Assembly: GCA_964445815.1 (NCBI GenBank)
Contig: CAYULW010000001.1
Span: 558,001-622,000 of the forward strand
Direction of reading: 5' to 3'
From: CAYULW01 sp964445815
GTDB lineage: Bacteria; Bacteroidota; Bacteroidia; Flavobacteriales_E; Vicingaceae
DNA: 64,000 nt
Position numbers and translations under genes: made by a program. Under the pieces are notes generated by a model, which did no database searches, was not told where the DNA came from, and saw only the letters and a program-made list of their open reading frames with translations. Positions 44,091-53,314 of this stretch are shown one piece after another (positions within the stretch are counted from its first letter, which is position 1; each line of letters starts with the position of its first letter).

Positions 44091-44258
44091 ATTTACAAAG
44101 AATTAAGGACATATGAAGATTCTCCCTTAAGGATTTATGGTTAAAGCTCTAGATACGTTGTAAGAAAGTCTGGGTGATCAATTTGGTGTTCACTTAGCAT
44201 ACGGATTATTAGCAAGTGGTGTGGTTCCTGAGTAAGTGATCATTTCTCTGATTTGGTA
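44091..44258 (+). pseudogene. Decayed ferrochelatase (hemH) fragment
   Basis: Bases 44093-44200 align with hemH 42291-42392 plus flank, sharing long runs such as GGTGATCA and TTTGGTGTTCACTTAGC, with a 2-nt deletion and a TAA where hemH has CAA. After a jump that skips ~140 bp of hemH, 44203-44258 aligns with 42535-42591 (shared ATTATTAGCAAGTGG and CCTGAG). Several in-frame stops show it is dead. It is in the same orientation as the intact hemH and on the far side of the T9SS cargo gene. Confidence 0.85.
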
Positions 44259-44297
44259 GTGTCCTACATGTGTGTAGGCATTAAAACAAGGGTCTAA

Positions 44298-46031
44298 CTA
44301 CTTTATCAGTTCATATTTGCGCATTGCCACTCTTCTAAAAGCAGTATCAAGTGGAACATCAAATCTCTCTGCTTCGTTTAGTGCTTCATCATACCAGAAA
44401 CGATAATATTTTATTCTGATAAAGAGGTCATCCAAACTGATGCCGTCTACTACTTCATGGACTACAATTGTGTCGATAGGTGCATATCTTATAGCCCATG
44501 CTGAATGTTTATGATCAGACCAATATAAACCAAAGTTATGATTACCTGAGAGAATAGAAATTAGTTGAGGCTCTTCAAAGAATTTCTTAAGCCTGCTTAA
44601 ACCTACATCTGCTCTTACACTTTGATGAGGAACTTTTTGGGGTATGCAGAACAAGTCTCCTTTTCTAATCTTGAACTCTTTATCTTGATAGAGCGTCATT
44701 CCATTTTTTTTGGAATACCACTGCCATCCCCAAAAACCGCAGCTAAAGAAATGGCCTTCAAATTCACTTTTTATTCTTTTTGCCTGTTTTTGATAAAAGG
44801 AGGCGTAGACTTTATCTGAGAACCCAAGCCATAATCCTATAATAACATGCATGCATACGATACATTGATCGGCCAAACTCAGCTTCTTTGGAAGCTTTTC
44901 ATGCATAGCCAATAAGGTCAGAGGTAATACTAAAAGTAGGTGTCGAGAGGCTATAAATGGAGCATAAAGAATAATGAAAAGTGCAAGTGAAATTGCAATA
45001 ATTGCAAGAGCTAGCTCATGACTAATCGACGAAATTTTTGATTTAAATTCTTCAATAAATTGAGAAAAGAAGACGATTAAAAAAGTTGTTCCTATTATAA
45101 TAAATGGAATGCTTAAATCAATAGAATTCTGAATCTTGAATTGAAACAGATAAACACCATACCCTATTAAGCAAAAGAAGAAAATTAAGAACAAGTATTT
45201 TGCGAATTGAATCAAGAGCCTTGACTTTTTGTGTTTGAGATACAATGGTGTAATTAATGCCATAGATCCTAAGCAGGATATAAAACCAATAATATAATAA
45301 GGATCAAATTTCAAGTAATTGAAACCTGAACTTTCTCTATGACCAATATGAGATTGTCCAACTTCAATATAATTCCATAGACTCCAAAGACCAAGTATAA
45401 ACAATGGGATCATGAGAAAGAGAATGTTTTTGTACTGCTTCTTAAGCAAAAGAATAAGAACAAATGCAACTATAAGAGGAATAATGGTATACTTTATGAG
45501 TAAACCAATGGATAGGAATATCATGGATGAAAGAAACACTTTTGAATCATTGCGTTCCAATGCAAGAAGGAAAAAATAAATACTTCCCAACATCATTGCC
45601 AGGAGCGGAACATCAACCATGATGTTTTGATTGATGATAATAGGGTACGAAAATCCAAAGATGATGAGCATTAGGTTTGGTTGTTTTGCTTTAATTATTG
45701 AGCTTATTTGTTTGAAAAAAAATAAGCTTGGAAAAACAAATGCGCTTGTAAACAAATGGAGGATTAAAGCATTTTCTCCAAAAAGATTCATTACGAGTGC
45801 AAGAAGATAAAAGTACAATGGGGGTTGATTGGATTGAGCTATTTTTTTCACCTTATTATCCCAAAGTACTTCACCGGATAGGGGTTTAGTCGGGTGGTCT
45901 TTCAAGTGTTCGGCCACTTGCAGATGAAATGCATCATCAATGTGATAGGCTTTGTCTATATTAATGAGTGTTAGAATCAAGCCAATACCTATTAACAAAT
46001 GCCATGATTTAAGCCACTCCAGTAACTTCAT
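44298..46031 (-). CDS. Membrane glycosyltransferase, GT39/ArnT-like (GT-C fold)
   Basis: 577 residues with about 10-12 membrane helices (~10-400) and a C-terminal soluble part (~405-577). The first periplasmic loop carries AYHIDDAFHLQVAEHLKDHP, where the acidic pair after the first helix is the usual GT-C catalytic/lipid-sugar binding position, and the QSNQPPLYFYLLAL segment is typical of ArnT/PMT-like enzymes. Such enzymes transfer sugars from polyprenyl-phosphate donors to lipid A, proteins or polysaccharide. Directly adjoins the lipid A acyltransferase gene (no gap), so lipid A or LPS modification is a reasonable guess. Confidence 0.8.
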   Translation of the reverse strand: MKLLEWLKSWHLLIGIGLILTLINIDKAYHIDDAFHLQVAEHLKDHPTKPLSGEVLWDNKVKKIAQSNQPPLYFYLLALVMNLFGENALILHLFTSAFVFPSLFFFKQISSIIKAKQPNLMLIIFGFSYPIIINQNIMVDVPLLAMMLGSIYFFLLALERNDSKVFLSSMIFLSIGLLIKYTIIPLIVAFVLILLLKKQYKNILFLMIPLFILGLWSLWNYIEVGQSHIGHRESSGFNYLKFDPYYIIGFISCLGSMALITPLYLKHKKSRLLIQFAKYLFLIFFFCLIGYGVYLFQFKIQNSIDLSIPFIIIGTTFLIVFFSQFIEEFKSKISSISHELALAIIAISLALFIILYAPFIASRHLLLVLPLTLLAMHEKLPKKLSLADQCIVCMHVIIGLWLGFSDKVYASFYQKQAKRIKSEFEGHFFSCGFWGWQWYSKKNGMTLYQDKEFKIRKGDLFCIPQKVPHQSVRADVGLSRLKKFFEEPQLISILSGNHNFGLYWSDHKHSAWAIRYAPIDTIVVHEVVDGISLDDLFIRIKYYRFWYDEALNEAERFDVPLDTAFRRVAMRKYELIK

Positions 46032-46898
46032 TTATGAAGGTTTTTTATGCTTCCATCTTTTATGACTCCACAACCAGTATTCGGGACGTTGAATGATATC
46101 TCGCTCTAATAGTTTAGTGTGTTGCTCACTAATGAACCCATGCACAGTGGCGTTTGGTTCTTCTGTAATCAGCTCATAGCGCACCTCATAGTGGCCTCTC
46201 TTTATTTTGTGAATATTTCCAAAAATGACCACAGCATTAAAATCTTTTGCAAACTTCTCAGTTCCGAATTGCACACCGGTTTCCTGATTTAAGAAAGTTA
46301 CCCAGTGTGCCTTTTGACTTTTTCTAGGAGATTGATCGGCACCAAATATAATCGCGTGCAAATCTGATATGTTTTCCAAACGCTCTCGAATCGATTTTAT
46401 GGATAACATTTCCAGTCCGTATTTAGAACGACTGGTCTTCACCTTCTCGTTCATGAATGCATTCTTAAGCGGAGTATACAATGCAATTGGCTTATAATCA
46501 AGCTGAATGCCTATCGTAATGGCATACAATTCCCAATTGCCATAATGCCCCCCAACTAAGACCATTTGTCGGTTTTGAGCTTTATATTGATTCACTAAGC
46601 TAACATTGGTACTCTTCATCCTTTTCAAGGCTTCTTCTTTACTTAAGCTAAAGGCTTTGATGCCTTCAACAATTAGATCACACAAATGCTTATAAAATTG
46701 GCGTTCTATTCTGGAAATTTCTTGCTTTGTTTTTTCAGGAAAAGACTTGTTTAGGTTTGTTCTTACCACTTTCGTACGATAACCGATAAGTCGATAAAGG
46801 ATAAAATAAGTCAAATCCGAAAGGACATAGAGAATTACAAATGGAAGTTTTGATAGTGGTAAAAGAATAAGATAATAAAGAAGTTGGCTTCCAAGCAT
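46032..46898 (-). CDS. Lipid A biosynthesis (KDO)2-lipid IVA acyltransferase family (LpxL/HtrB-like)
   Basis: 288 residues with an N-terminal membrane anchor (~5-35) and the acyltransferase motif HxxxxE as His118...Glu123 (GGHYGNWELY). The ADQSPRKSQKAHWVTFLNQETGV region is the second conserved block (split core: GADQSPRKSQKAHWV). Transfers a secondary acyl chain to lipid A at the inner membrane. Between the Gre-like gene (9 bp) and the glycosyltransferase (adjacent), one transcript likely. Confidence 0.92.
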   Translation of the reverse strand: MLGSQLLYYLILLPLSKLPFVILYVLSDLTYFILYRLIGYRTKVVRTNLNKSFPEKTKQEISRIERQFYKHLCDLIVEGIKAFSLSKEEALKRMKSTNVSLVNQYKAQNRQMVLVGGHYGNWELYAITIGIQLDYKPIALYTPLKNAFMNEKVKTSRSKYGLEMLSIKSIRERLENISDLHAIIFGADQSPRKSQKAHWVTFLNQETGVQFGTEKFAKDFNAVVIFGNIHKIKRGHYEVRYELITEEPNATVHGFISEQHTKLLERDIIQRPEYWLWSHKRWKHKKPS

Positions 46899-46907
46899 AG
46901 CGCAAAT

Positions 46908-47354
46908 CTATTGAATGCTTTTGATTTTCAAACTTGTGTTGTTGAATTTGATGATATCTGCCTTTTTCTTATTCAGTAGAGCTTTACCTAGTGGAGAATT
47001 TGCGGAAATACAGAAAATTTTATCTCCCTTAAACTCTATTTGCCCAATTGGAATGCCAAACAAGCAATAATAATCTTCAAGTTCAATTAAACTACCCCAT
47101 TCAACTTTCGATAAAGGCATCTTAAGATCAGAATCTCCAAGCAACTTTAGAAACGATTTTTTATAATTGATTTGCTGAGCCAAGCGATCTCTTTCCTGAG
47201 ACATCATTTCCCGACTAGTTTCAAACTTATCGCCCGCGCTGCTTTTTGTTTCTTTCTCAATCTCCTGATCAATGCTATTTAATTCAGCATTAAACTCATT
47301 CAATTCATCATGTATTCTCCTACGAAGAAAGTTGAACAGTTGCTTTTTATCCAT
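46908..47354 (-). CDS. GreA/GreB-like transcription factor
   Basis: 148 residues. N-terminal helical/coiled-coil region (~1-75, with SSAGDKFETSREMMSQERDRLAQQI) and a C-terminal FKBP-like Gre domain ending ISANSPLGKALLNKKKADIIKF, matching the SPLGxALLGK motif of GreA/B. Gre factors enter the RNA polymerase secondary channel and stimulate transcript cleavage. The acidic coiled-coil tip (Asp/Glu) needed for cleavage is not obvious here, so it may be a regulator that competes with GreA. Divergent from pabB. Confidence 0.78.
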   Translation of the reverse strand: MDKKQLFNFLRRRIHDELNEFNAELNSIDQEIEKETKSSAGDKFETSREMMSQERDRLAQQINYKKSFLKLLGDSDLKMPLSKVEWGSLIELEDYYCLFGIPIGQIEFKGDKIFCISANSPLGKALLNKKKADIIKFNNTSLKIKSIQ

Positions 47355-47388
47355 TATTGATAGAACATAAATCTGTTACCATTCATTG

Positions 47389-47396
47389 TACATTTG
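47389..47396 (+). promoter_or_regulatory. Candidate -7 promoter box of pabB
   Basis: TACATTTG fits TAnnTTTG exactly. It would start transcription at ~47402, at the likely GTG start codon, implying a leaderless or near-leaderless mRNA. No good -33 TTTG at the proper distance. Confidence 0.4.
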
Positions 47397-47401
47397 TAGT
47401 G

Positions 47402-48685
47402 GTGAAGCAAATTAATCAAATACCCTATGACGATGCACTTTTTTCGCGTTTAATTGCTTTTGCTCAACAGTTTGAAACGGCCTGTATTTTAAATAGCCAT
47501 CAGTATGAAGATGTTTATGGTAAGTACGAGTTGCTTGCTGCTTTTGGAGTACATGAGCAAATTCGACCGGAGAAAGGCCATTTTGAAGTGTTTAAAAAGA
47601 GGTTGAAAGTTAATAATTCATGGTGGTTTGGTCACTTTTCTTATGATTTGAAAAATCAGGTAGAGAAACTGGATTCTAAAAATTCAGGTTCTTATCAGTT
47701 CGGAGATTTGTTTTTTTTTCAGCCTAAAATCTTGTTTGTTCTCAAACGTGGTCACTCAAAGGTGGATGTGCTTGCTCAAGATGGGAGTGATCAACTCTTT
47801 TCTGTATTTGAGACCACCCAACCTTTAAATGGACAATTAAGCTTGCCGGATTTTCAGTCGAGATTAAGTAGGCAGGAATACATTGATAAGTTAGAAGATT
47901 TAAAGGCTGAAATTCAATATGGCAATGTTTACGAAGCCAATTTTTGTCAGGAGTTTTTTGCCTGTAGCTCTGAATTTAATCCTTATAAAAGCTATCTGGC
48001 CTTATTGAAAAAATCTCCCGTTCCTTTTGCGGCTTTTTATAAAACAAACAAGAATTACGCATTGAGTCTATCTCCGGAGCGCTTCCTAAGGAAACGTGAA
48101 AATCAGCTTATTTCTCAGCCGATTAAGGGAACAGCTAAGAGGGGGCAAAGCTTGGATGAAGATGAAATGATCAAGAACGACCTAAAGAAAAGTTTGAAAG
48201 ATCGAACAGAGAATGTGATGATTGTTGATTTAGTGAGAAACGATTTGTCGCGAACAGCGAAAACCTCAACAGTGAAAGTGGAAGAATTATTTGGATTATA
48301 CAGTTTTCCTACTGTTCATCAACTGATTTCAACTGTTTCCTCAGACTTAGACGAACATCACCATTGGATAGATGCAATAAAACTAGCTTTTCCAATGGGC
48401 TCGATGACTGGTGCACCTAAAATCAAAGCAATGGAAATTATTGATGATTTGGAAGTTTCTAGAAGAGAATTGTATTCGGGATCAATTGGCTATATAAATC
48501 CTCAATCTAATTTTGACTTTAGCGTAGTCATTAGGACCTTGTTTTACAATAAAAAGGAGAACTATCTTTCCATGCAAGTAGGCGGAGCAATTACGCAGCT
48601 CTCAGACCCAGAAAAAGAATATGAAGAATGTCTTTTAAAAGCAAAAGCTATCTTTGACTTCCAAGATGCTGAAAGAAAAGTTTGA
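47402..48685 (+). CDS. pabB: Aminodeoxychorismate synthase component I / anthranilate synthase I family
   Basis: About 427 residues. The frame extends to a TTG at 47357, but homologues begin close to KQINQIPYDD, so GTG at 47402 (or 47399) is chosen. Chorismate-binding core: YEANFCQEFF, SPERFL, QPIKGTAKRG, VMIVDLVRNDLSRTA, FPTVHQLISTV, FPMGSMTGAPKIKAMEII, GSIGYINP. The PIKGTAKRG and the lack of a tryptophan-binding LLES motif favour PabB (folate branch) over TrpE. Makes 4-amino-4-deoxychorismate with a glutaminase partner. tilS starts inside its 3' end (20-bp overlap). Confidence 0.88.
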   Translation: MKQINQIPYDDALFSRLIAFAQQFETACILNSHQYEDVYGKYELLAAFGVHEQIRPEKGHFEVFKKRLKVNNSWWFGHFSYDLKNQVEKLDSKNSGSYQFGDLFFFQPKILFVLKRGHSKVDVLAQDGSDQLFSVFETTQPLNGQLSLPDFQSRLSRQEYIDKLEDLKAEIQYGNVYEANFCQEFFACSSEFNPYKSYLALLKKSPVPFAAFYKTNKNYALSLSPERFLRKRENQLISQPIKGTAKRGQSLDEDEMIKNDLKKSLKDRTENVMIVDLVRNDLSRTAKTSTVKVEELFGLYSFPTVHQLISTVSSDLDEHHHWIDAIKLAFPMGSMTGAPKIKAMEIIDDLEVSRRELYSGSIGYINPQSNFDFSVVIRTLFYNKKENYLSMQVGGAITQLSDPEKEYEECLLKAKAIFDFQDAERKV

Positions 48686-49988
48686 AAATTTTCTAGATAT
48701 CCATCCAAAGCTTAAAACTGCTCAGATTCTTGTTGCGGTAAGTGGAGGAGTAGACTCAATGGTCTTGTGTCATTTGTGCAAAGCACTCAGGTTAAAAATT
48801 GCCTTAGCTCATGTCAATTTTCATTTGAGGGGAGACCAAAGTGATCAAGATCAGTCTTTTGTCGAGCAATTTGCAAAAAACAACAACTTGCCAATTCATG
48901 TTTTACATTCAGATACTGAAAGAAAGGCGAAAAAAGAAAAAAAATCCATTCAGATAACAGCAAGAAACATAAGATATGAGTGGTTTGATGCATTAATGCA
49001 GGAACACAATTACGATTATCTTTTTACAGCGCATCATCTTAATGATTCGGTCGAGAGCTTTTTTATAAACTTATATCGCGGAACCGGATTAAAAGGACTA
49101 AGGGGAATCAAAGATCGTTTGACGATCTTGAGACCACTAGCTAAGGTCACGAAAGAAGAGATTATGCAGTTTGCTGGAAAAGAAGAAGTAGACTATAGAA
49201 CAGACTACTCTAACTTTGATAATAAATACCTGAGAAACTGGTTTAGAAATGAACTCATTCCGGTTTGGACTCAAAAACAAGCTGATTTTCTTCAAAAGAT
49301 GGAAGAAAACATGGTTCATTTAAATGAGGCTTATGAGATATATGAATCTGCTTTGCGTGAAGATCTGGAACAAGCAGGGTTAAAAATTAAAGACAAGAAA
49401 CACCGTATAGAGTTCATCAATCAACTCAAATACCCTAAAGCAAGTTTAGCGTATTTATTGAATAGCTATGCTTATCATGAAAGTGACATCAATAATATTT
49501 TGTCTTCCATAAAAACGAAGAGCACTGGTAATAAATTCTTTTCTACGAATTATGAAGCCCTCTTAGACAGAGAGCATTTGTTGATCAGAAAAAAGCATGG
49601 TCAAAACTCTCCTGAAGGGATTATTTATAGATATCAGGATGGTATAGATTCACCTGTAAAACTTAAGATGTCTGTTCATGATGTGAATGATTTGGAGTTC
49701 CTAAATGATAAAAACGCAGCTTATTTCGATCTGAATCAATTGACTTTTCCCATAACTGTTCGATTATGGAAAGAAGGTGATCGAATTTACCCTTTTGGTA
49801 TGAAAGGGTCAAAAAAGGTAAGCGATGTTCTGGTTGATCAAAAACTTAATCGTTTTGAAAAAGAGCAGGCCTATGTTTTAGAAAATAATCAAGGAATTTT
49901 ATGGCTGCCTGGTATAAAGCATACTGAGTTGGCTAAGGTGACAAAAAGCACCGTTCAGGTTTTAAAAATGCAAAAGCAAGATGAATAA
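48666..49988 (+). CDS. tilS: tRNA(Ile)-lysidine synthetase
   Basis: 440 residues from the ATG at 48666, overlapping pabB by 20 bp. PP-loop SGGVDSM (residues 26-32) for ATP; HVNFHLRGDQSDQDQ and TAHHLNDSVE are the next signature blocks; a TilS C-terminal domain (VRLWKEGDRIYPFGMKGSKKVSDVLVDQKL, cores WKEGDRIYPFG and KKVSDVLVD) follows. Changes C34 of the CAU tRNA-Ile to lysidine, giving AUA decoding; essential in bacteria that have it. Overlaps yhhQ by 8 bp. Confidence 0.95.
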   Translation: MLKEKFENFLDIHPKLKTAQILVAVSGGVDSMVLCHLCKALRLKIALAHVNFHLRGDQSDQDQSFVEQFAKNNNLPIHVLHSDTERKAKKEKKSIQITARNIRYEWFDALMQEHNYDYLFTAHHLNDSVESFFINLYRGTGLKGLRGIKDRLTILRPLAKVTKEEIMQFAGKEEVDYRTDYSNFDNKYLRNWFRNELIPVWTQKQADFLQKMEENMVHLNEAYEIYESALREDLEQAGLKIKDKKHRIEFINQLKYPKASLAYLLNSYAYHESDINNILSSIKTKSTGNKFFSTNYEALLDREHLLIRKKHGQNSPEGIIYRYQDGIDSPVKLKMSVHDVNDLEFLNDKNAAYFDLNQLTFPITVRLWKEGDRIYPFGMKGSKKVSDVLVDQKLNRFEKEQAYVLENNQGILWLPGIKHTELAKVTKSTVQVLKMQKQDE

Positions 49989-50655
49989 AAAGGCTGAAAG
50001 ACTATACTTGATATTAGCAGCATTATTTATTGCATCATTGGTTGCCGGAAATCTAATGTTTCAAAAATTCTTTTCTTGGGATTTTTTCGGTTTACATACG
50101 TTTGAGATTTCAGTTGGCATTTTGCCTTATCCTTTAACTTTTCTAATTACTGATCTGATTTCAGAGGTGTACGGAAAACGAAGAGCCAATCAAGTAGTGA
50201 TTTCAGGTTTGTTTGCTACGCTCTTTGTTTTTGGCTTGGTGATACTGGCAAGTGATGTTCCGTCAACAAGTTGGTCACCGGTAAATGATGAGGTATTCAA
50301 TCAGGTGTTTGGTTTAACAGGGGCAGCGGTAACGGCTTCTATGATAGCCTATCTTTTGGCTCAGTTGATAGATATTCGCATTTATCATTTTTGGAAAAGA
50401 TGGACAAAGGGAAAGCACTTATGGCTGAGGAACAATGCTTCAACCATGACCTCCCAGTTTGTTGATACCGCCACTGTTCTTTTTTTACTCTGTTTTTTTG
50501 GTGCAATTGAATGGCATTTGTTTTGGACACTTCTATGGAGTGGCTTTTTGTTTAAGGTCTTGGTCGCTGCGCTAGATACACCTCTTTTGTATTTATTTGT
50601 GTGGGGCATTCAGTCTCATTTGGGTTTAAAGGGTCATGAAGAGGTAAAAGATTAG
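49981..50655 (+). CDS. yhhQ: Queuosine precursor transporter YhhQ (VUT family)
   Basis: 224 residues with six or seven membrane helices. The segment ILPYPLTFLITDLISEVYGKRRANQVV (core YPLTFLITDLISEVYG) is diagnostic of the COG1738/YhhQ queuine/preQ uptake family. Imports preQ0/preQ1 for queuosine synthesis. Third gene of pabB-tilS-yhhQ, so two tRNA-modification genes share a transcript. Confidence 0.9.
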   Translation: MNKKAERLYLILAALFIASLVAGNLMFQKFFSWDFFGLHTFEISVGILPYPLTFLITDLISEVYGKRRANQVVISGLFATLFVFGLVILASDVPSTSWSPVNDEVFNQVFGLTGAAVTASMIAYLLAQLIDIRIYHFWKRWTKGKHLWLRNNASTMTSQFVDTATVLFLLCFFGAIEWHLFWTLLWSGFLFKVLVAALDTPLLYLFVWGIQSHLGLKGHEEVKD

Positions 50656-50716
50656 TATTTAGAATATTTAGGCTTTTTTAGCTTTTATTTGACAGTGATT
50701 AACCCACCGAATTTTT

Positions 50717-50724
50717 TACTTTTG
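50717..50724 (+). promoter_or_regulatory. Candidate -7 promoter box of dsbD
   Basis: TACTTTTG fits TAnnTTTG; a TTTG lies 25 bp upstream at 50688-50691, longer than the usual 19-23. Start expected ~50731, 18 bases before the dsbD ATG. Confidence 0.5.
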
Positions 50725-50748
50725 GAGGATTCGATAAACAGATGTACT

Positions 50749-53226
50749 ATGAATTTGAAGTCATTATTAAGCACAACCTTATTCACTTTAATTAGCCTCT
50801 TTTCTTTTTCGCAGATATACAATCCTGTAAGTTGGAGCACAAATGTCGTGGATAATAATGATGGGACATTTAATTTGGAGATTAAGGCTGAAATTGATGA
50901 AGGATGGCATTTGTACTCTCAGGTATTGCCTAATGATGACGGGCCGATTGCAACAGAATTTACATTTAAAGATTCTCCGGACTTTGAGCGTATAGGTGAT
51001 GTTGTAGAACCAAAAGCCAAGACAGAGTTCGATCCGAATTTCGATATGGACCTCAATTACTTTGAAGAAGAAGTCGTATTCGTTCAAAAGGTGAAACCAA
51101 CCGGTCCTTCTAAAATCAAGGTTGTTGGTGATGTGTATTACATGGTTTGTGATGCTGAGAAATGTTTGCCTCCGGAATATGTCGATCTCGAATTTGAAAT
51201 TGGAGCAACGGGAACCATTTCAGAACCAATGCCAACCGAGTCTGGAGAGGCTGAGGGAAGTGAAGTAGGAGACTTCAATTCTGAGAATAATGAAAACTAT
51301 ATTGAGAGCTCTACAATGGATTATGACTTCAAAAATGCTGCGATATGGACTTATTCAGTTGATAAAATAGAAGCTGCCGATGGGGAAGCACAATTTGACT
51401 TCCACTTCAAAGTAGATTTGGGGGAAGGATGGCATTTGTATTCTCAAAAGCAGGAATCAGAAGATCAGCAGGTAATGGCAACGAAATTTTACCTGAATAA
51501 AGCATTAGAGCCTGATTTAGAAACAATAGAGCAAGGAGAGTTAATCTCAGCCTATGAACCCATAGCAGAGATGCATTTGAATTACTATGAGAAAGAAGCA
51601 GAGTTTATTCGATCGATAAGTGGTATTTCAGGAGACAAATACAGCATAGAGTTTGAATACATTGTTTGTAATGAATCCCAATGTTTACCTCCTGAATTGA
51701 TAGAAGTGGAGTTTGATTTAAAGACCGGAAAAGGATATAATGCGATCGATAAAATGGAAGTCACTGAAGATGTTGATCTAACTTCCATTGTACCTCAATT
51801 GCCTTTGGTTGACTTGGAAAATCCCGAAGGAGACTGTGGTGAAAAGAGAGAAATCAGTAATGTGTGGATGGTCTTTCTATTTGGGTTTATTGGAGGTTTG
51901 ATTGCTTTATTGACCCCCTGTGTATTTCCCATGATTCCTCTTACAGTAAGTTTCTTTACCAAAGGAGATGGAGGAGGCAAAGGCATGGGCAAGGCTATGC
52001 TCTACGGCTTTTTCATTTTCTTGATATATGCACTTTTAAGTGTGCCTTTCCATTTCAATACCGATCCTGAGGTATTGAATGAGATTGCGACCAGCGTTTG
52101 GTTAAATCTGATCTTTTTTGCTGTCTTTTTGATTTTTGCCATTTCCTTCTTTGGCTATTTTGAAATTACTTTACCTAGTTCAGTAGCGAATAAAACAGAT
52201 TCCGCATCTCAGACAGGTGGTTTGATCGGTATCTTCTTCATGGCTCTAACCTTGGCTTTGGTTTCATTTTCATGCACCGGTCCCATTCTGGGAACCGTTT
52301 TAGGGAATGCATTAAAGAATGGTCCTTGGCCGATCACAGCAGCCATGAGTGGTTTTGGAGTTGCCCTGGGTTTGCCTTTCGCCCTTTTTGCTGCCTTTCC
52401 AAGCATGATGAACAAACTGCCTAAATCGGGAGGCTGGTTAAATTCTGTAAAAGTGGTTTTGGGTTTTGTTGAGCTGGCTCTGGCTTTAAAGTTTTTATCC
52501 AATGCCGATTTGGTCGAACAATGGGGTCTGATTAAAAGAGAAACGTTCTTTTTGATCTGGACTTTAATAGGAGTAGGTTTATCGCTTTACCTTTTGGGTA
52601 TCATTCGGTTTCCACATGACTCTCCCATGAAGTCTTTTTCAAAGTTTAGGCTAGCTTTTACCGCTTTAATTATCGGCTTTACCATTTATATTGCTCCGGG
52701 AGTGCTTAAAGAGCCATTTTGGAATCACAATGCATTAAGTGGTTTCCCTCCACCTACTTTCTATACGTGGTATGAAAAAGAAACTTTTCACGCTGAGTAC
52801 ATGGATTTTGATGAAGCCATGGCCGAAGCAAAGTCCATTGGCAAACCTTTATTAATTGATTTTACAGGTTGGGCTTGTGTGAATTGCCGAAAGATGGAAG
52901 AATCGGTTTGGACGGTGGATAAAATCAAAAAGAAACTTGAAGAAGATTTTGTTTTGGTTTCGCTTTATGTTGATGATAAAGTCCTGCTACCGGAAGAACA
53001 GCAAGGTATATTTGAATATACCGTGGGAGGAGAGACCGTCAAGAAGAAAATCAAAACGATCGGTAATAAGTGGGCTACTTTTCAGACACAGGTTTTCAAT
53101 AACAATTCTCAGCCCTATTATGTGATGTTGAGTCCCGAAGGGAAATTATTGGGGAACCCAGTGGGTTATACTCCTGATGTAGAAGAGTATGAAGCCTTTT
53201 TAGATTGTGGCTTGAGGGCAATGTAA
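50749..53226 (+). CDS. dsbD: Thiol:disulfide interchange protein DsbD with tandem N-terminal domains
   Basis: 825 residues from the ATG at 50749 (an upstream start would precede the signal peptide MNLKSLLSTTLFTLISLFSFSQ). Two copies of the DsbD alpha domain follow (~23-155 and ~200-335), each with EGWHLYSQ and a paired-Cys motif (VCDAEKCLPPE; VCNESQCLPPE). Then eight-helix membrane domain (~375-700) with redox Cys in LTPCVFPMIPL and FSCTGPILG, and a C-terminal thioredoxin-like domain (~705-825) with WACVNC. Moves electrons from cytosolic thioredoxin to periplasmic thiol proteins. The doubled alpha domain is unusual (E. coli has one). Confidence 0.92.
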   Translation: MNLKSLLSTTLFTLISLFSFSQIYNPVSWSTNVVDNNDGTFNLEIKAEIDEGWHLYSQVLPNDDGPIATEFTFKDSPDFERIGDVVEPKAKTEFDPNFDMDLNYFEEEVVFVQKVKPTGPSKIKVVGDVYYMVCDAEKCLPPEYVDLEFEIGATGTISEPMPTESGEAEGSEVGDFNSENNENYIESSTMDYDFKNAAIWTYSVDKIEAADGEAQFDFHFKVDLGEGWHLYSQKQESEDQQVMATKFYLNKALEPDLETIEQGELISAYEPIAEMHLNYYEKEAEFIRSISGISGDKYSIEFEYIVCNESQCLPPELIEVEFDLKTGKGYNAIDKMEVTEDVDLTSIVPQLPLVDLENPEGDCGEKREISNVWMVFLFGFIGGLIALLTPCVFPMIPLTVSFFTKGDGGGKGMGKAMLYGFFIFLIYALLSVPFHFNTDPEVLNEIATSVWLNLIFFAVFLIFAISFFGYFEITLPSSVANKTDSASQTGGLIGIFFMALTLALVSFSCTGPILGTVLGNALKNGPWPITAAMSGFGVALGLPFALFAAFPSMMNKLPKSGGWLNSVKVVLGFVELALALKFLSNADLVEQWGLIKRETFFLIWTLIGVGLSLYLLGIIRFPHDSPMKSFSKFRLAFTALIIGFTIYIAPGVLKEPFWNHNALSGFPPPTFYTWYEKETFHAEYMDFDEAMAEAKSIGKPLLIDFTGWACVNCRKMEESVWTVDKIKKKLEEDFVLVSLYVDDKVLLPEEQQGIFEYTVGGETVKKKIKTIGNKWATFQTQVFNNNSQPYYVMLSPEGKLLGNPVGYTPDVEEYEAFLDCGLRAM

Positions 53227-53314
53227 GCCAATTATAAAAAATAGATGCACATCTGTGAAATGCAACTCTTAACTTAAGGGCATTCGTCATAGTTTTACCT
53301 CAAACGGAATAGCT

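Noticed and set aside
44261..44280. Terminator hairpin CCTACA/TGTAGG after the hemH fragment
   Set aside because: Only a 6-bp stem and no T-run on either strand.
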